In this document: positions 34,828 through 42,883 of the stretch, piece by piece | Numbering within the stretch: position 1 is the stretch's first letter | Layout of the letters: every line of letters starts with the position of its first letter | The notes under the pieces: generated by a model | The model's input: only the letters and a program-made list of their open reading frames with translations | The model's database searches: none | What the model was told of the DNA's origin: nothing | Translations under genes and position numbers: made by a program | NCBI GenBank assembly: GCA_035399665.1 | Contig: DAOPJM010000005.1 | Location: 1 to 64,000, forward strand | Reading direction: 5' to 3' | Length of the DNA: 64,000 nucleotides | Origin: DAOPJM01 sp035399665 | GTDB lineage: Bacteria; Bacillota; Clostridia; Christensenellales; CAG-138

Positions 34828-35519
34828 CCGCGACAGTCCGCAGGCTCATCTGTGCGGCGCTTGTACTGCTGACAGCGGCGGAGCTTTGCGTGTTGGGCGC
34901 ACTTGTCGCGCTTGGCTCAAGGACGCTGTCCGACCGGCCTTTGACCATGCTCACCACCGAGGCCATACCCTACCTTAGGCAGGACATGGGCTATGTGGCG
35001 GAGCGTGTCGCGCTGAACGAGGAGCTTTCAGAGGATCGTCAGACGGTGGTGAACGCCGCGCTGTCCATAGTGGACGAGGTGGGGTACTTCTGGGGCGGCA
35101 AGAGCTTTTGCATTGGCAAGGACCCGCTATGGGGCGCGCCTACCGAGGTTACAAGCCATGGCAGTGACAGCACCGGAACCATTCAGCCGTTTGGCTTGGA
35201 CTGTTCGGGCTATATCTCATGGTGCTTCATCCAGACCGTGATGAGCTTTGACGATATGGTTGAGAGTGTGGGCAACGGCTCCTCTAACCAATGGGACAGG
35301 ACGTATGCCATAGGCTGGACGGAGCTTATACCCGGCGATTTGGTGTTCCAGTACGACCCTGCGGCAGGTCTTGGCAACCATGTGGGCATAGTTGTGGGCT
35401 TCGCCGAGGACGGAGAACCGCTTATTGCGCATTGCGGCTACACTCTGCAAGGCGCGGCGGTGTCGGGCAGAGGCGATATATTTACCATTCCGAGGAGGCC
35501 CAACTTCTACGGAGACTGA
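34824..35519 (+). CDS. NlpC/P60-type wall peptidase, membrane-anchored
   Basis: The 231-residue protein has an N-terminal membrane segment (residues 8-31) and an NlpC/P60-like domain (about 75-231). The catalytic Cys is in FGLDCSGYISW, the His in NHVGIVVGF, and a polar third site in PLIAHCG. The stretch between YFWGGKS and the Cys is longer than usual (about 40 residues). It probably cuts stem peptides or recycles wall fragments. The ATG overlaps the M29 peptidase stop; the pair may digest wall-derived peptides. Confidence 0.82.
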   Translation: MTATVRRLICAALVLLTAAELCVLGALVALGSRTLSDRPLTMLTTEAIPYLRQDMGYVAERVALNEELSEDRQTVVNAALSIVDEVGYFWGGKSFCIGKDPLWGAPTEVTSHGSDSTGTIQPFGLDCSGYISWCFIQTVMSFDDMVESVGNGSSNQWDRTYAIGWTELIPGDLVFQYDPAAGLGNHVGIVVGFAEDGEPLIAHCGYTLQGAAVSGRGDIFTIPRRPNFYGD

Positions 35520-35571
35520 ACCTGCGGCATATGGCGCATGATTCTGATGTACTTTAAGTTTGGAGGACAAC

Positions 35572-37113
35572 ATGGATCCGTTGGTACTGACATTCGATTT
35601 AGGAACGCAAAGCCTTAGGGCGGCGTTGGTGGACGAGCAGGGAAGCATTTTGAGTATCGCTCAGAAGCGGTACGAAAGACCGTACTTCTCAAAGCAGCCC
35701 GGTTGGGCGGAGCAGGAGGCTTCGTTCTATTGGGACGCGATATGCGAGCAGTCCCAAGCGCTCAAGGCGCAGAGCGGCGAACTTTGGGACAGGATAGGCG
35801 CGGTCACTTTGACCACGATACGCGACAGCATAGTCTGCGTGGACGAGAACGGCAAGCCGCTGCGCCCCGTCATACTTTGGTTGGATAAGCGCGAGTCGGA
35901 CACCACGGAACCGCTTCCGTTCATCAACCGCACCGCTTTCGCGGCGGCGGGCATGACCGAGGCTGTCAGGATAAGCAGAAGAATATCCGTGTGCAACTGG
36001 GTGCGCCAAAACGAGCCGACATTGTGGGACAAGACCCATCGCTGCCTGATGCTTTCGGGCTATCTCAACTACCTATTTTGCGGCAGAATGGCGGACAGCG
36101 ACGCTTCCATCATCGGACATATTCCCTTTGACTGCAAGAACCGCCGCTGGATGACGCCCAAGGACCTCACCTATTGCGTGTTTCCCATCGAGAAGGAGAA
36201 GCAATGCGAGCTTTGCGCCCCGGGCGAGATAATGGGCAGGTTAACCGCTGCCGCCGCCGAAAAGACGGGCATAAAGGTCGGCACGCCGTTTGCAGCGACA
36301 GGCTCCGACAAGGGCTGCGAGAGCATAGGTCTTTCCTGCCTTACCCCGGAGAAGGCCGCCATCAGCTTCGGCACCACCGCCACGGTGCAGTACACGATAG
36401 ACCGCTATGTCGAGCCGCAGAACTTCATGCCCGCGTACCCCGCCGCAGTGAAGGACAGGTGGAATCCTGAGATACAGATTTACAGGGGCTATTGGCTCAT
36501 ATCGTGGTTCAAGCAGGAGTTCGCAGACGCGGAGATAGCGGAGGCGCAGACCCTGGGCGTCAACGCGGAGGATATACTCAACCGCCGCCTGCGCGAGATA
36601 CCCGCAGGCTGCGAGGGACTGATGCTCCAGCCGTATTTCACTCCGGGCATCACCATGCCCGACGCGAGAGGTTCGCTTATAGGCTTTTCTGAGGTGCATA
36701 CCCGTATGCATATATACCGTGCCATCATCGAGGGCGTCAACTACGCGCTCATGGAGGGCATGGAGTCCCTGCAAAGCCGCATGAAGGTGCAGACCACCTC
36801 CGTGTTCCTTGCGGGAGGCGGCTCCAAGAGCGACGAAATTTGCAGGATTACCGCGAATATGTTCGGTCTGCCCTGCTTTAGGACGCAGACCAACGAGGCC
36901 GCGGTTATAGGCGCGGCGATGCTGGGCTTTACCGCCCTTGGTGTTTACACGGACATCGACGCCGCCGCCAAGGGGATGGTGCATATTCGGGACAGCTTCC
37001 TGCCTGATATGGAGCTGCATAACGTATATGAGCAGCTTTACAGCGAGGTGTTCAAGAAGGTGTTCAACAGGCTTTCCCCGCTGTACGCAAGGTACTCGGA
37101 CATAATTAAGTAA
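35572..37113 (+). CDS. FGGY-family carbohydrate kinase
   Basis: The ATG at 35572 follows TTTGGAGGACAAC and gives 513 residues; the TTG at 35560 lies in the ribosome binding site. The N-terminal ATP-fold is typical (LTFDLGTQSLRAALVDEQG), with GWAEQEASFYWDAI, WLDKRE, TGSDKGCESIG and the C-terminal FLAGGGSKSDEICRITANM. The family phosphorylates xylulose, glycerol, gluconate, ribulose and similar polyols; the residues visible do not decide which. No isomerase or sugar transporter is adjacent. Confidence 0.88.
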   Translation: MDPLVLTFDLGTQSLRAALVDEQGSILSIAQKRYERPYFSKQPGWAEQEASFYWDAICEQSQALKAQSGELWDRIGAVTLTTIRDSIVCVDENGKPLRPVILWLDKRESDTTEPLPFINRTAFAAAGMTEAVRISRRISVCNWVRQNEPTLWDKTHRCLMLSGYLNYLFCGRMADSDASIIGHIPFDCKNRRWMTPKDLTYCVFPIEKEKQCELCAPGEIMGRLTAAAAEKTGIKVGTPFAATGSDKGCESIGLSCLTPEKAAISFGTTATVQYTIDRYVEPQNFMPAYPAAVKDRWNPEIQIYRGYWLISWFKQEFADAEIAEAQTLGVNAEDILNRRLREIPAGCEGLMLQPYFTPGITMPDARGSLIGFSEVHTRMHIYRAIIEGVNYALMEGMESLQSRMKVQTTSVFLAGGGSKSDEICRITANMFGLPCFRTQTNEAAVIGAAMLGFTALGVYTDIDAAAKGMVHIRDSFLPDMELHNVYEQLYSEVFKKVFNRLSPLYARYSDIIK

Positions 37114-37130
37114 TTGAAAAGACTGACAAA

Positions 37131-37162
37131 AACGCCGCGAGGGGTACTCCTTCGCGGCGTTT
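37131..37162. terminator. Bidirectional terminator
   Basis: AACGCCGCGA/TCGCGGCGTT with a 12-nt loop, flanked by AAAAACG upstream and TTTAAT downstream. It serves the convergent FGGY kinase and GNAT genes. Confidence 0.85.
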
Positions 37163-37176
37163 AATATATGCGGCGG

Positions 37177-37677
37177 TTAAGCCTTGGTGGGAAAGAAGCG
37201 TTTGCGGCCTATGCGGTAGAAGCGGAACAGCTCGTTTTCGCCCGTTTGCACAAAGCCCAAGCCTTCAAGTATGTGGCGGCTGCGCTCGTTCTTTTGCACC
37301 ACGTCGGCAAGCACAAAATTCATGCCCATATCGTTGAAGGCATATTCAAGAACAAGCCGCTCCGCACGCGTTCCATAGCCTCTGCCCTTAACGGAATCGT
37401 TCATAAGGTGTATCGAAAGCTCACAGCTGCTGTTGTCGCGGTCTATGTGCTTGAGGCTCAGCTCGCCTATCGGCGCGTCGGACAGCATCACCATGAAGTT
37501 AACGCGATCCAAAGCGCCCTCTATGCGCTCAAAATAGGCGTCAACCTTCGAAGGCTCATAGGTATAGGGCGTGAACAGGCTCATGTCCATATAGATGTCC
37601 GCGTCGCGTTCAAAGCTGCGATAATACCTGTGCAAAAGTTCCCCCGTCACGGGACAGAGCCAAATCCCCTTTTCCAT
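37177..37677 (-). CDS. GNAT acetyltransferase, RimJ/RimL-like
   Basis: The ATG at 37677 (MEKGIWLCP) follows GGGAGCGT and gives 166 residues. The fold is the Acetyltransf_3 kind, with MVMLSDAPIGELSLKHID (beta4), CELSIHLMNDSVKGRGYGTRAERLVLEYAF (CoA-binding Q/R-x-x-G-x-G/A, here KGRGYG) and NVF/ADVVQKNERSRHILEGLGF. The acceptor is unknown. It is a single-gene unit. Confidence 0.85.
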   Translation of the reverse strand: MEKGIWLCPVTGELLHRYYRSFERDADIYMDMSLFTPYTYEPSKVDAYFERIEGALDRVNFMVMLSDAPIGELSLKHIDRDNSSCELSIHLMNDSVKGRGYGTRAERLVLEYAFNDMGMNFVLADVVQKNERSRHILEGLGFVQTGENELFRFYRIGRKRFFPTKA

Positions 37678-37863
37678 ACGCTCCCAACCTTTAGCCACTG
37701 AAGGATAAGATTTTAGTCAGCCGCAGTCTTATCAAACATACGAATCATGTATGTATTCTACCACAGTATCGCCGCCGCCGTCAATTGGGCTTTATCGCCT
37801 TACAAGGTCGGAGGCGGCATGACGCAAAACAGGTAAAAAGCTCTCGCCAAGCCGCGGCTTTCC

Positions 37864-37872
37864 TGCTATAAT
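37864..37872 (+). promoter_or_regulatory. Extended -10 promoter of the DUF624-like gene
   Basis: TGCTATAAT (TATAAT at 37867-37872) lies about 50 bp before the ATG at 37921. No clear -35 is visible. The remainder of 37678-37920 shows nothing further. Confidence 0.55.
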
Positions 37873-37920
37873 ATGAAATACAACAGAACGTACATACGGC
37901 GGGCAACGAAATGAGGGATT

Positions 37921-38619
37921 ATGGGAAAGCTTTTTGATTTTTTGAACCGAGAACCCAAGAAGAGCGCTGAGGGCGCTTCGCCGCGAAAGGGCTTTGGGCG
38001 TTTCTTTTTCCTGCTGTGGACTCACTTTGGCAAGCTCATCGCGCTCAACTTCCTTTTCATAGTGTTCTCACTGCCGCTGCTTACCCTGCCCGCGGCCTTT
38101 TGCGCCATGATGCGCGTCCTGTTCGTCCTTTCCCGCGACGGAAACGTTTTCCTGTGGGACGAGTTTTGGGGCGAGTTCAAGGCGGAGCTTTTCCGCTCCA
38201 TACCCATGGGCTTGTTGTTTTTGCTTATGCTCGCGGGGGCGGCCTGCTCCGGACTGATTGCCTATGTGAATTGGGGCAGCGTCTACGGCGTCCTCTTTGG
38301 CGCAATCGCGCTTGCGCTGCTGCTCTTTGAGCTGCTGCTCTCATCATACGGTTTTCTTATGCTTGCGATGACCAAGCTCACCCCGTCGCAGGCGCTGAAC
38401 AACGCGTGGCGCCTGGTGATTGCGGGCAAGTGGCGCAGCCCCGCCGCGCTCCTTCTCATGCTCCTGCTTTGGGCGGCGTGGGCGCTGTCCCTGCCGTACA
38501 GCTTCCCCGTTCTGCTCGTGTGCTGGATAGCCCTTGCAGAGCTTGCCGTCTGTCTTACGCTTGCGCCCGTCATAAGCCGCTATGCCGTGGCGGAGCCGCC
38601 CTCCGACAAGGACGAGTAA
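37921..38619 (+). CDS. DUF624/YesL-like membrane protein
   Basis: The 232-residue protein has five to six hydrophobic segments (about 35-60, 88-112, 118-145, 165-185, 190-215). It carries the DUF624 pattern: an aromatic start (FGRFFFLLWTHFGKLIALNFLFIVFSLPLLTLPAAFCAM) and a mid-protein DEFWGEFKAELFRSIP. Members of this family are often near carbohydrate transport genes, but function is unproven. ATGAGGGATT precedes the ATG. It has its own promoter and terminator. Confidence 0.75.
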   Translation: MGKLFDFLNREPKKSAEGASPRKGFGRFFFLLWTHFGKLIALNFLFIVFSLPLLTLPAAFCAMMRVLFVLSRDGNVFLWDEFWGEFKAELFRSIPMGLLFLLMLAGAACSGLIAYVNWGSVYGVLFGAIALALLLFELLLSSYGFLMLAMTKLTPSQALNNAWRLVIAGKWRSPAALLLMLLLWAAWALSLPYSFPVLLVCWIALAELAVCLTLAPVISRYAVAEPPSDKDE

Positions 38620-38637
38620 CCCGAATATTTACCATAA

Positions 38638-38665
38638 GACGCCGCGGGACAGCCCACGGCGTTTT
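38638..38665 (+). terminator. Terminator of the DUF624-like gene
   Basis: GACGCCGCGGG pairs with CCCACGGCG(T) with one mismatch across ACAG, followed by TTTT. It lies about 20 bp after the stop. Confidence 0.7.
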
Positions 38666-38702
38666 GCATACCGATGAATTTACAACTCTATAACACTGGC
38701 TT

Positions 38703-38711
38703 TGCTATAAT
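38703..38711 (+). promoter_or_regulatory. Extended -10 promoter of the two-component operon
   Basis: TTGCTATAAT contains an extended -10 (TGC) and TATAAT at 38706-38711. The ATG at 38710 overlaps this box, which is why the later TTG at 38737 is chosen as the start of the response regulator. Confidence 0.6.
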
Positions 38712-38736
38712 GAAGCTATCAAAGGGGGTGCTGATA

Positions 38737-39387
38737 TTGGCGAGCATTTTGGTGGTCGAGGACGAGAAAGCCATAAACGATCTCGTCTGCTCCAACCTGA
38801 CCATGATGGGACACAGCTGCTTTAGCGCGCTTTGCGGGCGCGAGGGCGTCGCCATGGCAAGGGAGCATAGCTTTGACTTGCTCATTTTGGACGTTATGCT
38901 TCCCGACATTGACGGCTTTGCCGTGCTGGAGAACGTGCGCAATGTGCCGGCTATCTTCCTGACGACGCGTTCGGGCGCGTCCGACAAGGTGCGCGGCTTC
39001 TCCTTGGGAGCGGATGATTACATCACCAAGCCCTTTTTGCTGACCGAGCTGCTGCTTAGGGTGACGGCGGTTCTGCGCAGAACCCAAAAGCAGGACACAG
39101 TGTACAGAATTGACGGGCTTGAGGTGCAGTTTGACGCGAAGCAGGTGTACCTTCGCGGCGAGGCTGTCGAGTTGACCTTGCAGGAATTCAACCTTTTGCA
39201 GGTTCTGATAGAGCATAGGAATATAGCCTTGTCACGGCAAAAGCTGCTGACGGAGGCTTGGGGTGTCAACTTCATGGGCGAGAGCCGAACGGTTGCCGTA
39301 CACATTCAAAAGCTGCGCAAGAAGCTGGAGCTTGAGGACAGAATCAAGACCGTGTACAAGGTTGGGTACAGGTTCGAGGACAAGTAG
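38737..39387 (+). CDS. OmpR-family response regulator
   Basis: The TTG at 38737 follows AAAGGGGGTG and gives 216 residues starting MASILVVEDE, right where receiver domains begin. The phospho-acceptor is Asp52 (LLILDVMLPDIDG); acidic pocket ED at 8-9, Thr in FLTTRS and Lys in DDYITKPF complete the site. A winged-helix OmpR/PhoB domain follows (about 120-216, ending KVGYRFEDK). It is directly followed by its histidine kinase. Targets are unknown; the downstream lipoprotein is a likely one. Confidence 0.93.
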   Translation: MASILVVEDEKAINDLVCSNLTMMGHSCFSALCGREGVAMAREHSFDLLILDVMLPDIDGFAVLENVRNVPAIFLTTRSGASDKVRGFSLGADDYITKPFLLTELLLRVTAVLRRTQKQDTVYRIDGLEVQFDAKQVYLRGEAVELTLQEFNLLQVLIEHRNIALSRQKLLTEAWGVNFMGESRTVAVHIQKLRKKLELEDRIKTVYKVGYRFEDK

Positions 39388-40527
39388 ATGAAGCTTTGGA
39401 GTAAAACCTATCTGTGTACGGTCGCTTTATTCATGCTGGTGTTCTACACCGCCCTGTTTCTTCTGACCGCGCCCGCCGTGAAGCTGCGTCTAAAGGCGGC
39501 CAAGGAAGCCGCGTTGAGCGAGGAATACGCCATCTCGCGTTCCCTTGACAGCGCATTCTCAACCGAGGGCATGAACAGAAAGCAAAGCTCACAGACCTTT
39601 GGAGAGTATTACAGCGGCAGGGGAGTTGGGCTGTACGTGGGAAACGAGGAGGAGACGCTCAATGACTCGCTGTCCTTTAGACCGGAATACGAGAGCGGTA
39701 CGGTGAAGTTCACGCGCCATGACGGGGTTTACTACATCTGCATCGCGGACAGGCTTGCGTCGGGCTGCGATTTGGTGTATTTAGGTTCGGTTCAGGAGCA
39801 GGTAAACGCTTGTATTCGAACCGTCATAAGCTCGGTCATGGCGGGAGCCGCCGCCTTGATTGCCGTGAGCGTGCTGCTGTACTTTCTGCTCAAGCGTATA
39901 AATCGCCCGATGGAGAGACTTGCGCATGAGCTTAAAACGCCGCTGACCGCGATATCGGGCTATGCGCAGATGATACAGATATCCACCATGAGCGATGAGC
40001 AGAGGTATGAGGCGACACAGTACATCATCGACGAGAGCCGCCGCCTTGGGGAGATTGCATCGAAGCTGCTTACCCTATCCAACCTAAAGGACGGGGACGT
40101 GAACCGCGAAAGCATAGAGGTTGAGGAGCTTTTCATATCGGCGCAAAGCACCTATCCCAATGTCATATATGAGGCGAACGGACAGCGCGTTTACGCTGAC
40201 AGGGCGCTTATGCAGAGCCTTATCAACAATCTTGTGTCCAACGCGCTCAAGGCGTCAAGCGAGGGTGAAACGGTGGAGCTTACTGCCGAAAAGGGCTTTA
40301 TCAGGGTCACGGATCACGGCTCGGGCATGGATGAAAAGCAGCTTGCCTATGTGAATAACCCGAACAGGACGGAGAATCCGAACAGCAGGAACGGGTTCGG
40401 GATTCCGCTGTGCCACGAGATAGCAAGGCTTCACGGCGCAAGCCTGTCATTCAAGTCCGAAGCGGGACGCGGAACCGTTGCCACATTAAGTTTTCATGAT
40501 GGTAACAGCTTCATGAGTACTCGTTAA
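39388..40527 (+). CDS. Sensor histidine kinase without a HAMP domain
   Basis: The 379-residue kinase has two membrane segments (residues 9-30 and about 146-168) around a small extracellular sensor of about 115 residues. The phospho-acceptor His180 (RLAHELKTPLTAISGY) starts only about 12 residues after the second segment, leaving no room for the usual HAMP linker of about 50. The ATPase domain has N (INNLVSNALKAS), G1 (DHGSGMD) and G2 (GFGIPLCHEIA) boxes. The ATG abuts the regulator stop with no gap. What it senses is unknown. Confidence 0.92.
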   Translation: MKLWSKTYLCTVALFMLVFYTALFLLTAPAVKLRLKAAKEAALSEEYAISRSLDSAFSTEGMNRKQSSQTFGEYYSGRGVGLYVGNEEETLNDSLSFRPEYESGTVKFTRHDGVYYICIADRLASGCDLVYLGSVQEQVNACIRTVISSVMAGAAALIAVSVLLYFLLKRINRPMERLAHELKTPLTAISGYAQMIQISTMSDEQRYEATQYIIDESRRLGEIASKLLTLSNLKDGDVNRESIEVEELFISAQSTYPNVIYEANGQRVYADRALMQSLINNLVSNALKASSEGETVELTAEKGFIRVTDHGSGMDEKQLAYVNNPNRTENPNSRNGFGIPLCHEIARLHGASLSFKSEAGRGTVATLSFHDGNSFMSTR

Positions 40528-40567
40528 CATTCATCGTGTTAGCATAGCGGTGAAAGGAAGTGACAGC

Positions 40568-42214
40568 ATGAAAAAGTTTAGAGAAAACAAACTGCTTTGG
40601 ATAGCGATAGCGGGAGGCCTTGCGGGGGCGCTGCTGCTCTTAGGAGTACTTGCCTGCAGCATGGACGAGGTCGTTCGCGATGAAACGATAGAGACCGCCG
40701 AGTCGCAGGCCGAGGTCACGCCTTCGCCGCTTGTCGCGGAGGAAAGCGCACATGACGACGCGAGCCCCAAGGTCAAACAGACGCCTGCGCCGCTTGCGGC
40801 GGACACCCTTGAAAAGGTCGATTTTGACAACCAACAGAGGCGGTCTACCTTGATTCCCAACCTGGGAGTTGCGGGCTTTTGCACCGACAGCTGGGAGGGC
40901 TTCAAGCCCGAGGGCTGTGAAATCAAGGCGCAGAAGGCCGTTGACAGGGCTATTGAATACGCCATGAAGATATTCAACGCCGATATTGGCAGCGTGACTG
41001 TCGAGACTTGGGCGGTCGCCGAGGACGGCGTCGTAACGAACATCGGGGGCGAGCTGTTCATAGGCGACAAACCGACAGGCTCCATAATCGTGTCGGAGGA
41101 CGGCACACTGTTTTTCATATGCTATAACGGCTTTGTCGATGAGTATGGTCAGGCCGCCGACGCCGATGACGGCTCTGTGACGGTAACGCCCATCGCCATT
41201 GATAAGGAGGTCGCGTTCTATCGCGATAAGCTCGGCTATCGTCCTAACATCGTTCAGGTTTCGCTGAACGGGGGCGAGTACCTTTGCACCATGTGCATGG
41301 ATGATCTGAGCCTTGTGAATATCGACCGCGCCATTACGCCTTCGGGCTTGTCCTGCGCACCCGTAGAGCTTGCCAATATGCTTGCCGAGATGTTTGGCGG
41401 CACGACCTCAAGTATTCCGCTGCTCAAGGCTTCCACCTCGACCGATTACAGTAACGCCGCCTATGGGGTGGTTCTTGCGGACGGCAGGTGCCTGGGGTTC
41501 AATATGATAAACGGCGAGCTGTGCGCAGTGGGCGTCATGTACCCCGATGAGAGCGCGCTTTGGGAAGTCCCGTACTTTGGGGCGGATATTCGGCAAACCT
41601 ATCCCATAGTCACCAAGGCCAACGAGCGCGCGAGCTTCGTGGTCGGAGAACCCTCCGAGGGCGACATGAGCAGGGCTGACGCCGAAATGCTGTACCGCAC
41701 CTTCCTGCGCTGGGCGGCGGGCGACCCCGCGAACGATTCGAGAGCCAAGACGGAGTATACCTTCTATGTTGACGAAACGGGTCTGTATGAAAGCTACTGG
41801 CATATAGAAGGCGATGAAGCAATTATGGATTTGGCCGCCGTGAGCGGAGCGATTATTTCGCTCCAATGCGGCAACCTCTATAACGATGACGCCGGCGAAA
41901 ACCTCACCAAGGTTGCGTATGAGGACATGGGCGGCGAGGAATACGAACGCTATGTGCATATAATTGCGGTACGTCTGTTCGGTGAGGAGCGTGTAGCCGA
42001 CGTCAGCGTGAACGCCGTGGCGGACGATCACTATTGCACTATGCTTCTTACGCTCACGGACGACAGCCTTTATGAGTTCTTCTTCACGGACGGCAAGCTT
42101 GCCAAGGTGGAATACACCTTTGACAAGCAGTACTACGGCTGCGGCACGGGCTGGCCGCAGGACATGCAATATGTCAATACCCTGACCGGAGAAACCTTCT
42201 ACCGAGAACCATAA
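40568..42214 (+). CDS. Uncharacterised lipoprotein downstream of a two-component system
   Basis: The ATG at 40568 follows AAAGGAAGTGACAGC and gives 548 residues. The signal segment (residues 8-28) ends in VLAC, a plausible lipobox, followed by an acidic linker (about 30-85). The body (about 90-548) is beta-rich with two similar-feeling halves; I do not recognise the fold. It lies 40 bp after the kinase and is probably in the same operon, so it may be a ligand-binding partner or a regulated target. The gene is long and well formed with no frameshift. Confidence 0.8.
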   Translation: MKKFRENKLLWIAIAGGLAGALLLLGVLACSMDEVVRDETIETAESQAEVTPSPLVAEESAHDDASPKVKQTPAPLAADTLEKVDFDNQQRRSTLIPNLGVAGFCTDSWEGFKPEGCEIKAQKAVDRAIEYAMKIFNADIGSVTVETWAVAEDGVVTNIGGELFIGDKPTGSIIVSEDGTLFFICYNGFVDEYGQAADADDGSVTVTPIAIDKEVAFYRDKLGYRPNIVQVSLNGGEYLCTMCMDDLSLVNIDRAITPSGLSCAPVELANMLAEMFGGTTSSIPLLKASTSTDYSNAAYGVVLADGRCLGFNMINGELCAVGVMYPDESALWEVPYFGADIRQTYPIVTKANERASFVVGEPSEGDMSRADAEMLYRTFLRWAAGDPANDSRAKTEYTFYVDETGLYESYWHIEGDEAIMDLAAVSGAIISLQCGNLYNDDAGENLTKVAYEDMGGEEYERYVHIIAVRLFGEERVADVSVNAVADDHYCTMLLTLTDDSLYEFFFTDGKLAKVEYTFDKQYYGCGTGWPQDMQYVNTLTGETFYREP

Positions 42215-42245
42215 CCTCCTAAGCTTCACTCGGTTCCTTCTGTGG

Positions 42246-42276
42246 CAATGGGGAGAGCGTTGCGCCCTCCCCATTG
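42246..42276. terminator. Hairpin after the lipoprotein gene
   Basis: CAATGGGGAG(a)G and C(c)CTCCCCATTG form a long stem. T-rich sequence after it is weak on both strands, so it may be an RNA-stabilising end rather than an efficient terminator. The remainder of 42215-42410 shows no gene; a 75-codon frame at 42274-42501 lacks a ribosome binding site and crosses the small-RNA terminator. Confidence 0.5.
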
Positions 42277-42410
42277 TCATCCAATAATAAATCCTTACCG
42301 CATAACTGTACTTTGGGTGGTCAAGCCGTTTTATGGCAACGCGAAACAAAGGCGGATGCAAAGCCGCAGCATATTGTCAGGCGATGGTTGGGACTATGCG
42401 TTGAAATAAA

Positions 42411-42583
42411 GAAAAAGCAGGGATGGCTGACCCGACCATCCCTGCCGCTATATGGAAGCGTCAGGCGACCCAAACCTAACATCTCCCGCTTTAACGCCTA
42501 AGCGTTACAGCCACCCTATATAACCTTCCGCGGCAGAATACGCCGCAAGCTGTCGCATCACAGTAAGAACATACAGAATTCTT
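42411..42583 (-). ncRNA. Putative free-standing structured small RNA, about 170 nt
   Basis: On the minus strand a strong promoter (42590-42619) starts a transcript that ends at an intrinsic terminator (42412-42445) with no ORF between. Internal helices include TAACGC/GCGTTA and GTTAGG/CCTGAC. A longer helix pairs 42530-42536 (CTGCCGC) with 42442-42448 (GCGGCAG), extended by GGAAG/CTTCC. An alternative helix pairs GCGGC (42542-42546) with the same 42530-42536 arm. The 42442-42448 arm overlaps the terminator stem, an attenuator-like arrangement. No minus-strand gene lies downstream. I could not match it to 6S, SRP RNA, tmRNA or a known riboswitch. Confidence 0.55.
42412..42445 (-). terminator. 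Intrinsic terminator of the small RNA
   Basis: GCAGGGATGG/CCATCCCTGC form a perfect 10-bp stem (42417-42445) with a 9-nt loop, followed on the minus strand by TTTTTCTTTATTT. Confidence 0.85.
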
Positions 42584-42589
42584 GTTAAT

Positions 42590-42619
42590 ACTATACCATT
42601 TATAGAGGCGGATTGTCAA
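42590..42619 (-). promoter_or_regulatory. Strong promoter of the small RNA
   Basis: On the minus strand a perfect TTGACA (42614-42619), 18 bp, and TATAGT (42590-42595). Among the promoters found here it is one of only two with a perfect -35. Confidence 0.8.
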
Positions 42620-42840
42620 CCTCTAATTCCATAAAAAAGCTTAAATATAACGAATACGCCTCTCTCAAGGATGAGACAAAACGAAACGGGCGAAGCCTCA
42701 ACTCTTTGCCCACAATTAGACGTAATCCGCCTCCGAGAAATCGCCCGCCCGATATAATATATTGTTTTCAACAGCTTTCGTGTCGTTCTTTGTAATACGG
42801 AGGGAGCTTGAGCTGCGGATACTTTAGTCAATAAAAAGGT

Positions 42841-42869
42841 TTGTATGCAGTGTGGGTTTGTGCTATAAT
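42841..42869 (+). promoter_or_regulatory. ABC-F promoter with a very short leader
   Basis: TTGTAT (42841-42846), 17 bp, and a perfect extended TGC-TATAAT (42864-42869). The ATG at 42884 lies 14 bases after the -10, so the leader would be about 8 nt and contains no ribosome binding site. The stretch 42620-42840 shows no supported gene. Confidence 0.6.
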
Positions 42870-42883
42870 GTATTTGTAAAGTT

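Noticed and set aside
41408..42361. 317-codon open frame antisense to the lipoprotein gene
   Set aside because: It mirrors the lipoprotein coding frame in G+C-rich DNA, has no ribosome binding site, and its composition (Arg/His/Val-rich) is that of a shadow frame.
42274..42501. 75-codon plus-strand frame
   Set aside because: It crosses the small-RNA terminator stem, has no ribosome binding site, and its composition is unremarkable.
42411..42583. 6S RNA, SRP RNA or tmRNA identity for the small RNA
   Set aside because: The 5' and 3' ends do not pair as in 6S RNA, the SRP tetraloop region GGAAGGAAGCAG is absent, and there is no tRNA-like end.
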